From: Microbacterium sp. Marseille-Q6965
GTDB lineage: Bacteria; Actinomycetota; Actinomycetes; Actinomycetales; Microbacteriaceae
Assembly: GCF_946151065.1 (NCBI RefSeq)
Contig: NZ_CAMGZA010000005.1
Location: 141,495-205,494 of the forward strand
Length of the DNA stretch: 64,000 nt
Direction of reading: 5' to 3'
Shown: positions 34,725 through 44,036 of the stretch, in pieces
How the letters are laid out: every line of letters begins with the position of its first letter
How positions within the stretch are numbered: position 1 is the first letter of the stretch
Program-made: the position numbers and the translations under genes
The notes under the pieces: generated by a model
What the model saw: the letters and a program-made list of their open reading frames with translations, nothing else
The model's database searches: none
Told to the model about the DNA's origin: nothing

Positions 34725-35228
34725 TCAGCCCTCCGCACCCGTCGCGGCTTCGTCCGCGCCGCCGCCCCGCGCGCCGCCGTGCGCGTGGTCCGCGCGCAGG
34801 TCGGCGATGGCCGCCTCGAAGTCCTCCAGCGACTCGAAGGCCTGGTAGACGCTCGCGTAGCGCAGGTAGGCCACCTCGTCGAGCTCGCGCAGCGGCCCGA
34901 GGGTCGCCAGGCCGATCTCGTTCGCGTCGATCTGGCTGAGGCCGGTCTGGCGCACGGCCTCCTCCACCTTCTGGGCGAGCACGGCGAGGTCGGCATCCGT
35001 CACCGGGCGGCCCTGGCACGCCTTGCGCACCCCCGCCATCACCTTGTCGCGACTGAAGGGCTCGACCGCGCCGGATCGCTTGATGACGTTCAGCGACGCC
35101 GTCTCGATCGTCGAGAAGCGCTTCCCGCATTGCGGGCACTGACGGCGGCGGCGGATGGAGAGGCCATCGTCGCTCGTGCGGGAGTCGATGACGCGGGAAT
35201 CGGCGTGACGGCAGAAGGGACAGTGCAT
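34725..35228 (-). CDS. nrdR: Transcriptional repressor NrdR
   Basis: NrdR senses ATP/dATP and represses ribonucleotide reductase genes by binding NrdR boxes. The 167-residue protein has the N-terminal zinc ribbon ([17 protein letters not shown] and [10 protein letters not shown]), then the ATP-cone ([16 protein letters not shown] onward). The last 20 residues are a Gly/Ala/Glu tail beyond the usual length of about 150. No nrd genes are in the window. It follows hisD and precedes pyrD on the same strand. Confidence 0.96.
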   Translation of the reverse strand: MHCPFCRHADSRVIDSRTSDDGLSIRRRRQCPQCGKRFSTIETASLNVIKRSGAVEPFSRDKVMAGVRKACQGRPVTDADLAVLAQKVEEAVRQTGLSQIDANEIGLATLGPLRELDEVAYLRYASVYQAFESLEDFEAAIADLRADHAHGGARGGGADEAATGAEG

Positions 35229-35240
35229 AGCCGGGCCAGC

Positions 35241-36569
35241 TTACGCGGCCGATCCTGCGACGTTCCCCGACGCGAAGCGCGCCACGACCGCGTCGCCGTG
35301 ACCGGGGAGGGCCTCCGACTCGGCCAGCGCGACGATGCGGTCGCGCACCTCGGCGAGGGCATCGCGGTCGTGCTCGATCACCTGCTGCGCGCGCAGGAAC
35401 GTCTGCGCGCCGAGGCCCGCGGCGTACCGCGCCTGCCCACCGGTGGGCAGCACATGGTTCGATCCGGCCAGATAGTCGCCGAGGCTCACGGGGGCGTACG
35501 GGCCGACGAACAGGGCGCCGGCGCTGGTGTAGCGCGCCGCCGCGTCGGCGGCGTCCGCGAGGTGGAGCTCGAGGTGTTCGGGCGCATAGGCGTTGCTGAA
35601 CGCCTCCGCCGCGGCCGCGTCGTCGACGAGCACGATGGCCGACTGCTCCCCCGCCAGCGCGGCGGCGACCCGCTCGCGATGACGCGTGGCGGCCGCGACC
35701 TGCGCGACCGCCGCGTCGACGGCGCGCGCGAGCTCATCCGACGCCGTCACGAGCACGGCCGAGGCCTGCTCGTCGTGCTCGGCCTGGCTGACCAGGTCGT
35801 ACGCGATGAGCCGCGGGTCCGCCGTATCGTCGGCGACGATGAGGATCTCGGTCGCTCCGGCCTCGGAGTCCACGCCCACCACGCCCGCAACGGCGCGCTT
35901 CGCCGCCGCCACGAAGTTGTTGCCGGGGCCCGTGACGACGTCCACGGGGTCCAGGCCGAGGGAGGCCACCCCGTGCGCGAGCGCGCCGATGGCGCCGGCT
36001 CCCCCCATCGCGTAGACCTCCGTCACGCCGAGCAGCCCGGCCGCGGCGAGGATCGTCGGATGCACGCGCCCGTCGAAGCCCGCCTGAGGCGGCGATGCCA
36101 GCGCGATGCGGCGCACCCCCGCCACCTGCGCCGGGACGACGTTCATCACGACGCTCGACGGGTAGACGGCCTTGCCGCCCGGCACATACACGCCCACACG
36201 TCCGACGGGCTGCCAGCGCTGCGTGACGCGCGCGCCGGCCGCGAGCTCGGTCACCCTCGTGGGAGGGATCTGGGCTGCCGATGCCTCGCGCACGCGCCGA
36301 ATCGACTCCTCCAGCGCGGCGTGCACGTCATGGTCGAGCCCGGCGACGGCGTCGGCGATGTGCTCGGCCGGCACCCTCACCGCGTGCCCCGTCACCCCGT
36401 CGAAGCGCTCCGCCTGCTCACGCAACGACTCCTCGCCGCGAGTGCGGACGTCCTCGACGATCTCGGCGGCGGCTTGCAGCGCCGCCGCCCGCGCGGCGGT
36501 CGCGCGCGGGACGGCGGCGAGCAGCTCGGCCGCGCTCAGGCTGCGGCCGCGCAGATCGATCGTGCGCAT
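35241..36569 (-). CDS. hisD: Histidinol dehydrogenase
   Basis: This zinc enzyme oxidises L-histidinol to histidine in two NAD-dependent steps. The 442-residue protein has YVPGGKAVYPSSVVMNVVPA, TGPGNNFVAAAKR, EAGATEILIVADD (usually GPSE; here Gly-Ala-Thr-Glu), LVSQAEHDEQA and, near the C-terminus, GSNHVLPTGG, in the expected order. ATG 36569 fits the family start (MRTIDLRG). Histidine genes are otherwise absent here except hisN. It follows the repeat-rich membrane protein gene by 19 bases. Confidence 0.95.
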   Translation of the reverse strand: MRTIDLRGRSLSAAELLAAVPRATAARAAALQAAAEIVEDVRTRGEESLREQAERFDGVTGHAVRVPAEHIADAVAGLDHDVHAALEESIRRVREASAAQIPPTRVTELAAGARVTQRWQPVGRVGVYVPGGKAVYPSSVVMNVVPAQVAGVRRIALASPPQAGFDGRVHPTILAAAGLLGVTEVYAMGGAGAIGALAHGVASLGLDPVDVVTGPGNNFVAAAKRAVAGVVGVDSEAGATEILIVADDTADPRLIAYDLVSQAEHDEQASAVLVTASDELARAVDAAVAQVAAATRHRERVAAALAGEQSAIVLVDDAAAAEAFSNAYAPEHLELHLADAADAAARYTSAGALFVGPYAPVSLGDYLAGSNHVLPTGGQARYAAGLGAQTFLRAQQVIEHDRDALAEVRDRIVALAESEALPGHGDAVVARFASGNVAGSAA

Positions 36570-36588
36570 GTGATGCGGTCCTCGCGCG

Positions 36589-38133
36589 TCAGCCGCGCGT
36601 GACGCCGCTGGTGTCGAGCAGGAAGCCGACCCGGCCGTCGTCGTGGCGCACGACGAAGACATCGCCGCGCTCCTCGAGGACGAGCGCCCACGCGGTGGGC
36701 CCGATGCGGAACAGCGGGGCGCCGTTGTCGTCGACCACGTCGCGCTCCACCGGCGCAAGCGCCCAGAACGGCTGGTTGTTGGTGACGGGCAGCGACGCGG
36801 GGCCGCCGTTCGCGGCGTCGGACGCGGCGTCCTGCTGCGCACCGCCATCCGTCGACTGCTCCGGCGCCGGCTGCGCGTTCTCCGCCTCGGGCGAGTGACC
36901 CCCGTTGTCGCGCAGAATCGTCTCGGCGTCGACGGGATCGACCTGCTCGCCCTGCTCGGGGGCGGCCTGCGCCGCACCGGAGCGGCGGTACGACGGAGCC
37001 TCGTCCTCGGACGGCGCGAACCCGAGGCTTGCCTCGATGTCCGATCCGGCGTGGCCGCGCGCCGAGCGCGCGGGGTCGGCGTCGGCGGGCGCCGCCGTCA
37101 CCTCGTCCACCTCGGCGCCGGACGGCGCGGAGGCGTAGGGATTGGCACCGGCCGGCGCGGCCGGAGCGGGCTGTCCGTAGGGCTGAGGCGCCTGCGGCTG
37201 CTCGTAGCCCTGCGGCGCCGGGGCGCCCTGCTGCGGCGGGTACGGCGCGTGGGGCTGCTGGCCGTACTGCTGGGGCGCGCCATACGGCTGGCCGTACTGC
37301 TGCTGGCCGTAGGGCTGCGGGGCGTGCTGCTCCTGGCCGGGCTGGCCGTATGCCGGCTGGCCGTAGGGCTGCTGGCCGTACGGCTGCTGGCCCTGCTCCT
37401 GGCCGGGCTGGCCGTAGGGCTGCTGACCCTGCGCCGGGTATTGACCGTACGGCTGCTGCTGCCCGTAGGGGTAGGCGCCGGGCTGCTGCTGGCCATAGGG
37501 GTAGCCGCCCTGCTGCGCGCCGGGGGCGCCGTACCCGGGCCAAGCGCCCTGCTGGTTCTGCTCGACCTTCGGGGCGCGCGGCTTCTGCACGACGCGGCGG
37601 GCGGGGCGTGCCACGCGGGCCGCGGGCACCTCCTCGCGGTGGTCGAAGTCGGCGCGGAACGGCGGCACGAGCGGCGCCAGCACGGTGAAGAACACGCCGA
37701 CGAGGGCGAGGATCGCCGAGACCCACGCGGCCCAGCTGGGCGACAGCACGGCCTCGCCCGGTCCGAAGAACGACATCAGCTCACCGAGCTGGGCGCCCAG
37801 GACGCTGAGGAACAGCACCGTGTGCCACGCCACGATCGCGTACGAGACGAACGCCACCGAGGCGAACTGGTCGACCGACAGCGATCCGACGCGCAGCTTC
37901 GCACGCGGGGCGAGCCGCCGCACCACGAGCAGAGCGGTGGCGGCGAGCAGCGCGAGGAGCGCGGCGATCTGCACGAGCCCCTGGCTCCACATCGGGGCGT
38001 AATCGCCGTCGATCACGCTGAAGAAGGACAGGATCAGCAGGACGATGCCCGTCCCGATCACGATCCACTCGCGCAGCGTGAACTTCCACAGGCCGGGCAC
38101 GCCGCCTGCGGCGACCTCACTGTTCTCGGACAC
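36589..38133 (-). CDS. Membrane protein with Gln/Pro/Tyr/Gly-rich repeat region
   Basis: The 514-residue protein has four membrane helices in the first 175 residues (for example WIVIGTGIVLLILSFFSVI and GLVQIAALLALLAATALLVV). From about 215 to 345 comes a low-complexity region built from PYGQQ, QPYG and PYGQP units, like a prion-like domain; then an acidic disordered stretch; and a final globular segment of about 60 residues (QPFWALAPVERDVVDDNG and VFVVRHDDGRVGFLLDTSG). I do not recognise the family; similar layouts occur in actinobacterial membrane proteins. The role may be surface or division related, but nothing here proves it. Confidence 0.75.
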   Translation of the reverse strand: MSENSEVAAGGVPGLWKFTLREWIVIGTGIVLLILSFFSVIDGDYAPMWSQGLVQIAALLALLAATALLVVRRLAPRAKLRVGSLSVDQFASVAFVSYAIVAWHTVLFLSVLGAQLGELMSFFGPGEAVLSPSWAAWVSAILALVGVFFTVLAPLVPPFRADFDHREEVPAARVARPARRVVQKPRAPKVEQNQQGAWPGYGAPGAQQGGYPYGQQQPGAYPYGQQQPYGQYPAQGQQPYGQPGQEQGQQPYGQQPYGQPAYGQPGQEQHAPQPYGQQQYGQPYGAPQQYGQQPHAPYPPQQGAPAPQGYEQPQAPQPYGQPAPAAPAGANPYASAPSGAEVDEVTAAPADADPARSARGHAGSDIEASLGFAPSEDEAPSYRRSGAAQAAPEQGEQVDPVDAETILRDNGGHSPEAENAQPAPEQSTDGGAQQDAASDAANGGPASLPVTNNQPFWALAPVERDVVDDNGAPLFRIGPTAWALVLEERGDVFVVRHDDGRVGFLLDTSGVTRG

Positions 38134-38205
38134 GGGTCTCCCTCTGATCGTTCAGCGTTCCGTCTTCGATCCTAGCCGCCAGCCGGCGGGCGTCCACGGG
38201 GAGTC

Positions 38206-41200
38206 CTACCCGAGGCACTGCGGGCCGAGCAGCGACTTCAGGTCGCCGAACAGGTCGGCGGTGATCTGCACGGGCAGCGGGACCTCGAAGACCTTGGCCG
38301 AGCTGCCGCGGTGCATCTTCAGGCGCACCTCCGTGTCGCCGGCGTGCCGGCGCAAGACCTCCGACAGCTCGAGCACGAGCCGCTCGGTGGCGCGCTGCTC
38401 GGGCAGCAGCAGCGTGAGCGGCCCCGAGGCGTCGTGACCGCCGACATCCGGGGTGAAGGCCGACTGCGCGTGCAGGTTGAGGCCGTCGTCGCGCCGCGAC
38501 ACGCGCCCGCGCACCACGAGGATGGAGTCCTGCTGCAGGATCGGCTGGAACTCGGTGTAGGTCTTCCCCATGAACATCACGGTCACCTCACCCTCGAAGT
38601 CCTCGACGGTGATCATGCCGTACGGGTTGCCGCTGGATTTCGCCACGCGGTGCTGCGCGCTGGTCACCAGGCCGGCCACGGTCACCTGATCGCCGTCCTG
38701 CAGGTCCTCCGATGCCAGGAGGTCGTGGATCGTGATGCTGCGGTGCTTCGCGAGCGGCACCTCCAGCCCGGCGAGCGGGTGATCCGAGACGTACAGCCCC
38801 AGCATCTCGCGCTCGAACGCGAGCTTGTCCTTCTTCGTGAACTCCGGCCGCTCCGGCACCTTCTGCGCGGTCTCCGGCTCGTCCCACAGGCTGTCGAAGT
38901 CGAATCCGATGGCACCCTGCGCCTCGTTCCGCTTGCGGTCGACGGCCGCCTCGACGGCCTGCTCGTGGATCTCGAGCAGCGCGCGGCGCGTGGATCCCAT
39001 CGAGTCGAAGGCGCCGGCCTTGATGAGCGACTCCACCGTGCGCTTGTTCGCGACGTGGGCGGGGACGCGGCTCAGGAAGTCGTGGAAGCTCGCGTACGGG
39101 CCGTCCTTGCGCGCGTCGACGATGCCGTCCACGACGTTCGATCCGACGTTGCGCACGGCGCCGAGGCCGAAGCGGATGTCGTCGCCCACGGCCGAGAAGA
39201 AGCCGATCGACTCCGAGACGTCGGGCTGAAGCACCCTGATGCCCATGCGACGGCACTCGTTGAGGTACATCGCGAGCTTGTCGCGCGAGTCGCCGACGCT
39301 CGTGAGCACGGCCGCCATGTACTCGGCCGGGTAGTGCGCCTTGAGGTATGCCGTCCAGTACGACACCACGCCGTATGCCGCGGAGTGCGCCTTGTTGAAC
39401 GCGTAGTCCGAGAACGGCAGCAGGATGTCCCACAGCGCCTTGATGGCGGCCTCGGAGTAGCCGCGCTCCTTCATGCCGCCCGAGAAGCCCTCGTACTGCT
39501 TGTCGAGCTCGGACTTCTTCTTCTTGCCCATCGCCCGGCGCAGGATGTCGGCCTGTCCCAGGCTGAAGCCCGCCACCTTCTGCGCGATGGCCATCACCTG
39601 CTCCTGATAGATGATCAGGCCGTAGGTCGTATCGAGGATGTCGCGCAGCGGCTCCTCGAGCTCCGGATGGATCGGCGTGATCTCCTGCAGGCCGTTCTTG
39701 CGCAGCGCGTAGTTCGTGTGCGAGTTGGCGCCCATCGGGCCCGGCCGGTACAGCGCGATGACGGCCGAGATGTCCTCGAAGTTGTCGGGCTTCATGAGGC
39801 GCAGCAGCGAGCGCATCGGCCCGCCGTCGAGCTGGAACACGCCCAGCGTGTCGCCGCGCGCAAGCAGCGCGTACGCCTCGCGGTCGTCGAGCGGCAGGTG
39901 CTCGAGGTCGACCTCTTCGCCGCGGTTGGTGCGGATGTTGTCAAGCGCGTCGGAGAGGATCGTGAGGTTGCGCAGCCCCAGGAAGTCCATCTTGATGAGG
40001 CCGAGCGCCTCGCAGGCCGGGTAGTCGAACTGCGTGACGATCTGCCCGTCCTGCTCCCGCTTCATGATCGGGATGATGTCGATGAGCGGCTCGCTGGACA
40101 TGATCACGCCGGCGGCGTGCACGCCCCACTGCCGTTTCAGCCCCTCGAGCCCGACGGCCCGGTCGTAGACCGTCTTCGCCTCCGGGTCGCTCTCGATGAG
40201 CGCGCGGAACTCGCTGGCCTCCTTGTAGCGAGGGTGCTCCGGGTTGAACATGCCGTCGAGCGGCATGTCCTTCCCCATCACGGCGGGCGGCATCGCCTTG
40301 GTCAGCCGCTCCCCCATGCTGAACGGGAAGCCGAGCACGCGCCCGGCGTCTTTGAGCGCCTGCTTGGACTTGATGGTGCCGTACGTGACGATCTGGGCGA
40401 CCCGCTCGTCGCCGTACTTCTCGGTGACGTAGTCGATCACCTCGCCGCGGCGGCGGTCGTCGAAGTCGACGTCGAAGTCGGGCATCGAGACGCGGTCCGG
40501 GTTGAGGAAGCGCTCGAAGATCAGACCGTGCTCGAGGGGGTCGAGGTCGGTGATGCGCATGGCGTAAGCCACCATCGATCCCGCTCCCGAGCCGCGGCCG
40601 GGGCCCACGCGGATGCCGTGGTCCTTCGCCCAGTTGATGAAGTCGGCCACGACGAGGAAGTAGCCGGGGAAGCCCATCTGCAGGATGATCCCGACCTCGT
40701 AGTCCGCCTGCTTGCGCACCTTGTCGGGGATGCCGCCCGGGTAGCGGTAGTGAAGGCCCTTCTCGACCTCCTTGATGAGCCAGCTCTCCTCGGTCTCACC
40801 CTCGGGCACCGGGAACTTCGGCATGTAGTTCGCGTTCGTGTCGAACTCGACGTTGCACCGCTCGGCGATGAGCAGTGTGCTGTCGCACGCCTCGGGGTGG
40901 TCGCGGAACAGCTGGCGCATCTCGGCGGCCGTCTTGACGTAGTAGCCGTCGCCGTCGAACTTGAAGCGGTTCGGGTCGTCCAGCGTCGAACCCGACTGCA
41001 CGCACAGCAGGGCCGCGTGCGCGTCGGCCTCGTGCTGATGGGTGTAGTGCGAGTCGTTGGTCGCGACCAGCGGGATGCCGAGGTCCTTCGCGAGCCGCAG
41101 CAGGTCGGTCATGACGCGGCGTTCGATGTCGAGGCCGTGATCCATGATCTCGGCGAAGTAGTTCTCCTTGCCGAAGATGTCCTGGAACTCCGCGGCCGCC

Positions 41201-41718
41201 TGCCGCGCCGCCTCGTACTGGCCCAGGCGGAGCTTGGTCTGGACCTCACCAGACGGACAGCCGGTCGTGGCGATGAGGCCCTTGCCATAGGTCTGCAGCA
41301 GCTCGCGGTCCATGCGCGGCTTGAAGTAGTAGCCCTCGATGCTCGACAGCGAGCTCAACCGGAAGAGGTTGTGCATGCCGGCGGTGTTCTCGGCCCACAT
41401 CGTCATGTGCGTGTAGGCGCCGCCGCCCGACACGTCGTCGCTCTTCTGGTCCGGGCTGCCCCACGCCACGCGCGTCTTGTCGGTGCGGTGCGTCCCGGGC
41501 GTGACGTACGCCTCGAGGCCGATGATCGGCTTCACGCCCGCCGCCTGCGCGGCCTTGTAGAACTCGAACGCGGCGAACGTGTTGCCGTGGTCGGTGACGG
41601 CGATCGCCGGCATCCCGTAGTCGGCGGCGGCCTGGGTCATCGCCCCGAGCTTCGCCGCCCCGTCCAGCATCGAGTACTCGCTGTGGACGTGCAGGTGAAC
41701 GAAGGAGTCGGAGGCCAT
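38206..41718 (-). CDS. dnaE: DNA polymerase III alpha subunit
   Basis: The 1170-residue replicative polymerase has the N-terminal PHP domain (FVHLHVHSEYSMLDGAAKL, then VTDHGN), the palm with catalytic Asp residues in MPDFDVDFDD (412-421), the fingers, and an OB-fold with VTVAGLVTSAQHRV near the C-terminus. Length and the PHP domain point to the DnaE1 type that replicates the chromosome rather than the error-prone DnaE2. ATG 41718 lies 6 bases after a TAnnnT box. Confidence 0.97.
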   Translation of the reverse strand: MASDSFVHLHVHSEYSMLDGAAKLGAMTQAAADYGMPAIAVTDHGNTFAAFEFYKAAQAAGVKPIIGLEAYVTPGTHRTDKTRVAWGSPDQKSDDVSGGGAYTHMTMWAENTAGMHNLFRLSSLSSIEGYYFKPRMDRELLQTYGKGLIATTGCPSGEVQTKLRLGQYEAARQAAAEFQDIFGKENYFAEIMDHGLDIERRVMTDLLRLAKDLGIPLVATNDSHYTHQHEADAHAALLCVQSGSTLDDPNRFKFDGDGYYVKTAAEMRQLFRDHPEACDSTLLIAERCNVEFDTNANYMPKFPVPEGETEESWLIKEVEKGLHYRYPGGIPDKVRKQADYEVGIILQMGFPGYFLVVADFINWAKDHGIRVGPGRGSGAGSMVAYAMRITDLDPLEHGLIFERFLNPDRVSMPDFDVDFDDRRRGEVIDYVTEKYGDERVAQIVTYGTIKSKQALKDAGRVLGFPFSMGERLTKAMPPAVMGKDMPLDGMFNPEHPRYKEASEFRALIESDPEAKTVYDRAVGLEGLKRQWGVHAAGVIMSSEPLIDIIPIMKREQDGQIVTQFDYPACEALGLIKMDFLGLRNLTILSDALDNIRTNRGEEVDLEHLPLDDREAYALLARGDTLGVFQLDGGPMRSLLRLMKPDNFEDISAVIALYRPGPMGANSHTNYALRKNGLQEITPIHPELEEPLRDILDTTYGLIIYQEQVMAIAQKVAGFSLGQADILRRAMGKKKKSELDKQYEGFSGGMKERGYSEAAIKALWDILLPFSDYAFNKAHSAAYGVVSYWTAYLKAHYPAEYMAAVLTSVGDSRDKLAMYLNECRRMGIRVLQPDVSESIGFFSAVGDDIRFGLGAVRNVGSNVVDGIVDARKDGPYASFHDFLSRVPAHVANKRTVESLIKAGAFDSMGSTRRALLEIHEQAVEAAVDRKRNEAQGAIGFDFDSLWDEPETAQKVPERPEFTKKDKLAFEREMLGLYVSDHPLAGLEVPLAKHRSITIHDLLASEDLQDGDQVTVAGLVTSAQHRVAKSSGNPYGMITVEDFEGEVTVMFMGKTYTEFQPILQQDSILVVRGRVSRRDDGLNLHAQSAFTPDVGGHDASGPLTLLLPEQRATERLVLELSEVLRRHAGDTEVRLKMHRGSSAKVFEVPLPVQITADLFGDLKSLLGPQCLG

Positions 41719-41724
41719 GGATCG

Positions 41725-41730
41725 AGTCTA
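41725..41730 (-). promoter_or_regulatory. Predicted -10 box of leaderless dnaE
   Basis: TAGACT on the minus strand, 6 bases before the dnaE ATG. Confidence 0.5.
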
Positions 41731-41785
41731 GGTTCGGCCCCCGACATGCGGCGCCCGCCCCGCCCGGCCCCTCGAACCCGCCGGC

Positions 41786-42406
41786 TCACCCGGGTGCGGC
41801 CTCGCCGCTGAGGGCATCGACGCGCCGCACGCCCTCGTCGCACGCGGCCGCCGCGGCGGCGATGCCGTCGTCGTTCGACGAGCGGGCCGCGGTGTCGTCG
41901 CCGCCCCCCGCCGCGCCCATGTCGCTGCGCAGATTGGCGTGCGCGCAGGCGGCCGCCGCCCGGATCGCCGCCCCCGCCGCCGCGACATCCGCGTGCAGTG
42001 TCGGGCCGGTGCCCCCGCCCGCGTCCTCGAGCACGGCGATCGCGTCGAGCGCGAGCCTCGCAAGGGCCGCGGACGAACGTGCCCCGGCGACGGCGGCCTC
42101 GCCCTGCCGTGCGTCATCATCCGATCGCAGAGCGGCTCCGAACCGCGCCGACGCGACCGAGTCGGCGTCGGCGCGCCGCAGCGCCGAGTCCGTCAGCTCG
42201 CGCGCGCGTCGCTCCGCGTCATCCGCGCCGGTGTACGCCGCGACCATCGCCGTCAGCGCCGCGCCCATCGCGAGCATCACCCCACCCGCGGCGCCGCCGC
42301 CGGGGTCGCCGCGGCGCTCGGCGAGCCCCTCGATCCACTCCGCGATGGTCATGTCGCGGATCGCCCGCCCCTCGCCGCCCACGACGTCTCGTTCGTTCCC
42401 CGTCAT
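41786..42406 (-). CDS. Cyclodeaminase/cyclohydrolase family protein
   Basis: The 206-residue, Ala-rich all-helical protein resembles the cyclodeaminase domain of formiminotransferase-cyclodeaminase and methenyl-tetrahydrofolate cyclohydrolases. The segments TIAEWIEGLAERRGDPGGGA, AAGGVMLAMGAALTAMVA and, near the end, NLRSDMGAAG are typical of that fold. It stands alone, without a formiminotransferase, so a folate-linked role is likely but unproven. ATG 42406 is used; ATG at MTIAEW, 18 codons later, is an alternative. Confidence 0.7.
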   Translation of the reverse strand: MTGNERDVVGGEGRAIRDMTIAEWIEGLAERRGDPGGGAAGGVMLAMGAALTAMVAAYTGADDAERRARELTDSALRRADADSVASARFGAALRSDDDARQGEAAVAGARSSAALARLALDAIAVLEDAGGGTGPTLHADVAAAGAAIRAAAACAHANLRSDMGAAGGGDDTAARSSNDDGIAAAAAACDEGVRRVDALSGEAAPG

Positions 42407-42478
42407 CCCGCCATCCTCGCCGCGCGCCGGCGCCGTCGCGAGGGGCTTGCGAACGGGCCCTCGGGTGCGCGAGCGGAT

Positions 42479-43054
42479 TCAGGTGCGCAGGTCGAGCCGC
42501 ATGACGACGCGCGGAAAGCCGCCCGACACCGCGGAGGTGTCGGCCACCTTGACGAAACCCGCGCGTTCGAACATGTCGCGGAATCCCACGAAGGCCATCG
42601 TCTGGTCCACGCGCTGTCCGCGGTTGTCGACGGGATAGCCCTCGAGCGCCGGCGCGCCACCGTCGCGCGCGAAGTCCACGGCGCCGCGTACCAGGTGGTC
42701 GAGGATTCCCTTCTTGCGGTGCCCCGGCCGCACGCGAAAGCACCACGCGCTCCACACCGGCAGGTCGTCCACACGAGGGATCGTGCGGCTTCGTGCGAAC
42801 TGCGTGTCGGCGCGCGGGGCGACGCCGGCCCACCCGACCGGCTCGTCGCCGTCCCACGCGAGCACCCCGGGGGGCAGGTCCGACTCGCACAGGGCGCGCA
42901 CGAACTCGCCCCGGGCGGTGCCCTGCAGCTGGCGGTTCAGCGCCGCCGGCACCCGGTGGCTCAGGCACCAGCACACGTTCGCATCCGGGCGCCGGGGACC
43001 GACGAGCGCGCGGACGCCCTCGAAGTCGGTCGCGGGACGCGTCGTGATCACCAT
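42479..43054 (-). CDS. GNAT family N-acetyltransferase
   Basis: The 191-residue protein has the acetyl-CoA-binding pattern CFRVRPGHRKKGILDHLVRG, preceded by PVGWAGVAPRAD and followed by GGAPALEGYPVD, all typical of GNAT enzymes. Its N-terminal ANVCWCLSHR resembles a subgroup that may acetylate small molecules or antibiotics. The substrate is unknown. It sits between the cyclodeaminase-like gene and the division cluster, 61 bases from the rluD-type gene. Confidence 0.85.
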   Translation of the reverse strand: MVITTRPATDFEGVRALVGPRRPDANVCWCLSHRVPAALNRQLQGTARGEFVRALCESDLPPGVLAWDGDEPVGWAGVAPRADTQFARSRTIPRVDDLPVWSAWCFRVRPGHRKKGILDHLVRGAVDFARDGGAPALEGYPVDNRGQRVDQTMAFVGFRDMFERAGFVKVADTSAVSGGFPRVVMRLDLRT

Positions 43055-43115
43055 GCCGCCATCATGACGCGTGCCCGCGACATTCGGAACGGGCGCAGGC
43101 GGTCGGGACGCGGGG

Positions 43116-44036
43116 CTACTCGCCCCGCAGGATGTCGAGCGCGTGCTGCAGGTCGGCCGGGTACGGCGAGGCGAACTCCACCCGCTCCCCCGTGGCCGGG
43201 TGGTCGAAGGCCAGGCGGTGCGCGTGCAGCCACTGGCGCGTCAGTCCGAGCCGAGCGGACATCGTGGGGTCGGCTCCGTACAGAGGGTCGCCGACGCACG
43301 GGTGCCGGTGCGCCGCCATGTGCACGCGGATCTGGTGCGTGCGTCCGGTCTCGAGGTGGATCTCGAGCAGGGACGCGCCGGGGAACGCCTCGATGGTCTC
43401 GTAGTGCGTGACGGAGTCCTTCCCGTCGGGCGTCACGGCGAACTTCCACGAGTGGCTCGGGTGACGGCCGATGGGCGCGTCGATGGTGCCGACGAGCGGA
43501 TCGGGGTGGCCCTGCACGACCGCGTGGTAGACCTTGTCGACGGTCCGCTCCTTGAACGCGCGCTTGAGCAGCGTGTACGCCCGCTCGGTCTTGGCGACGA
43601 CCATGAGCCCGCTCGTGCCCACGTCGAGGCGGTGCACGATGCCCTGCCGCTCGGCGGCGCCGCTCGTGGCCACCTGCACGCCCGCGCCCAGAAGGGCACC
43701 GAGCACCGTCGGTCCCTCCCAGCCCAGCGACGGATGGGCCGCCACGCCCACCGGCTTGTCGACCACGACGATGTCGTCGTCCTGGTGGATGATCCCGAGC
43801 TCGGGCACCTCGACCGCGACCACGCGCGGTTCCTCCTTCGGGCGCCACTCCACGTCCAGCCAGGAGCCCGCGGTGACGCGATCCGACTTCGCGACGGGAA
43901 CGCCGTCCAGCTGGACGCCGCCGGTCTCGACGACCTCGGCGGCGAACGTGCGCGAGAAGCCGAGCATCTTGGCGAGGGCGGCGTCGACGCGCGTGCCGTC
44001 GAGCCCGTCGGGCACGGGAAGCCGGCGAGACTCCAT
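43116..44036 (-). CDS. RluA/RluD family pseudouridine synthase
   Basis: The 306-residue enzyme isomerises uridines in large-subunit rRNA. It has an N-terminal S4 domain ([20 protein letters not shown]) and the catalytic [15 protein letters not shown] with the nucleophile Asp, then [17 protein letters not shown]. The ATG overlaps the lspA stop as ATGA, an lspA-rluD arrangement common in bacteria. RluD is the nearest match, but the exact uridine target is not readable. Confidence 0.92.
   Translation of the reverse strand: MESRRLPVPDGLDGTRVDAALAKMLGFSRTFAAEVVETGGVQLDGVPVAKSDRVTAGSWLDVEWRPKEEPRVVAVEVPELGIIHQDDDIVVVDKPVGVAAHPSLGWEGPTVLGALLGAGVQVATSGAAERQGIVHRLDVGTSGLMVVAKTERAYTLLKRAFKERTVDKVYHAVVQGHPDPLVGTIDAPIGRHPSHSWKFAVTPDGKDSVTHYETIEAFPGASLLEIHLETGRTHQIRVHMAAHRHPCVGDPLYGADPTMSARLGLTRQWLHAHRLAFDHPATGERVEFASPYPADLQHALDILRGE

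Noticed and set aside
35229..36640. Riboswitch or attenuator in front of nrdR or hisD
   Set aside because: The spaces are 12-19 bases, too short for such elements.
38311..41811. A plus-strand open frame of over 1100 codons opposite dnaE
   Set aside because: Its sequence is His/Arg/Val-rich noise mirroring the dnaE codon pattern, and dnaE has all expected motifs.
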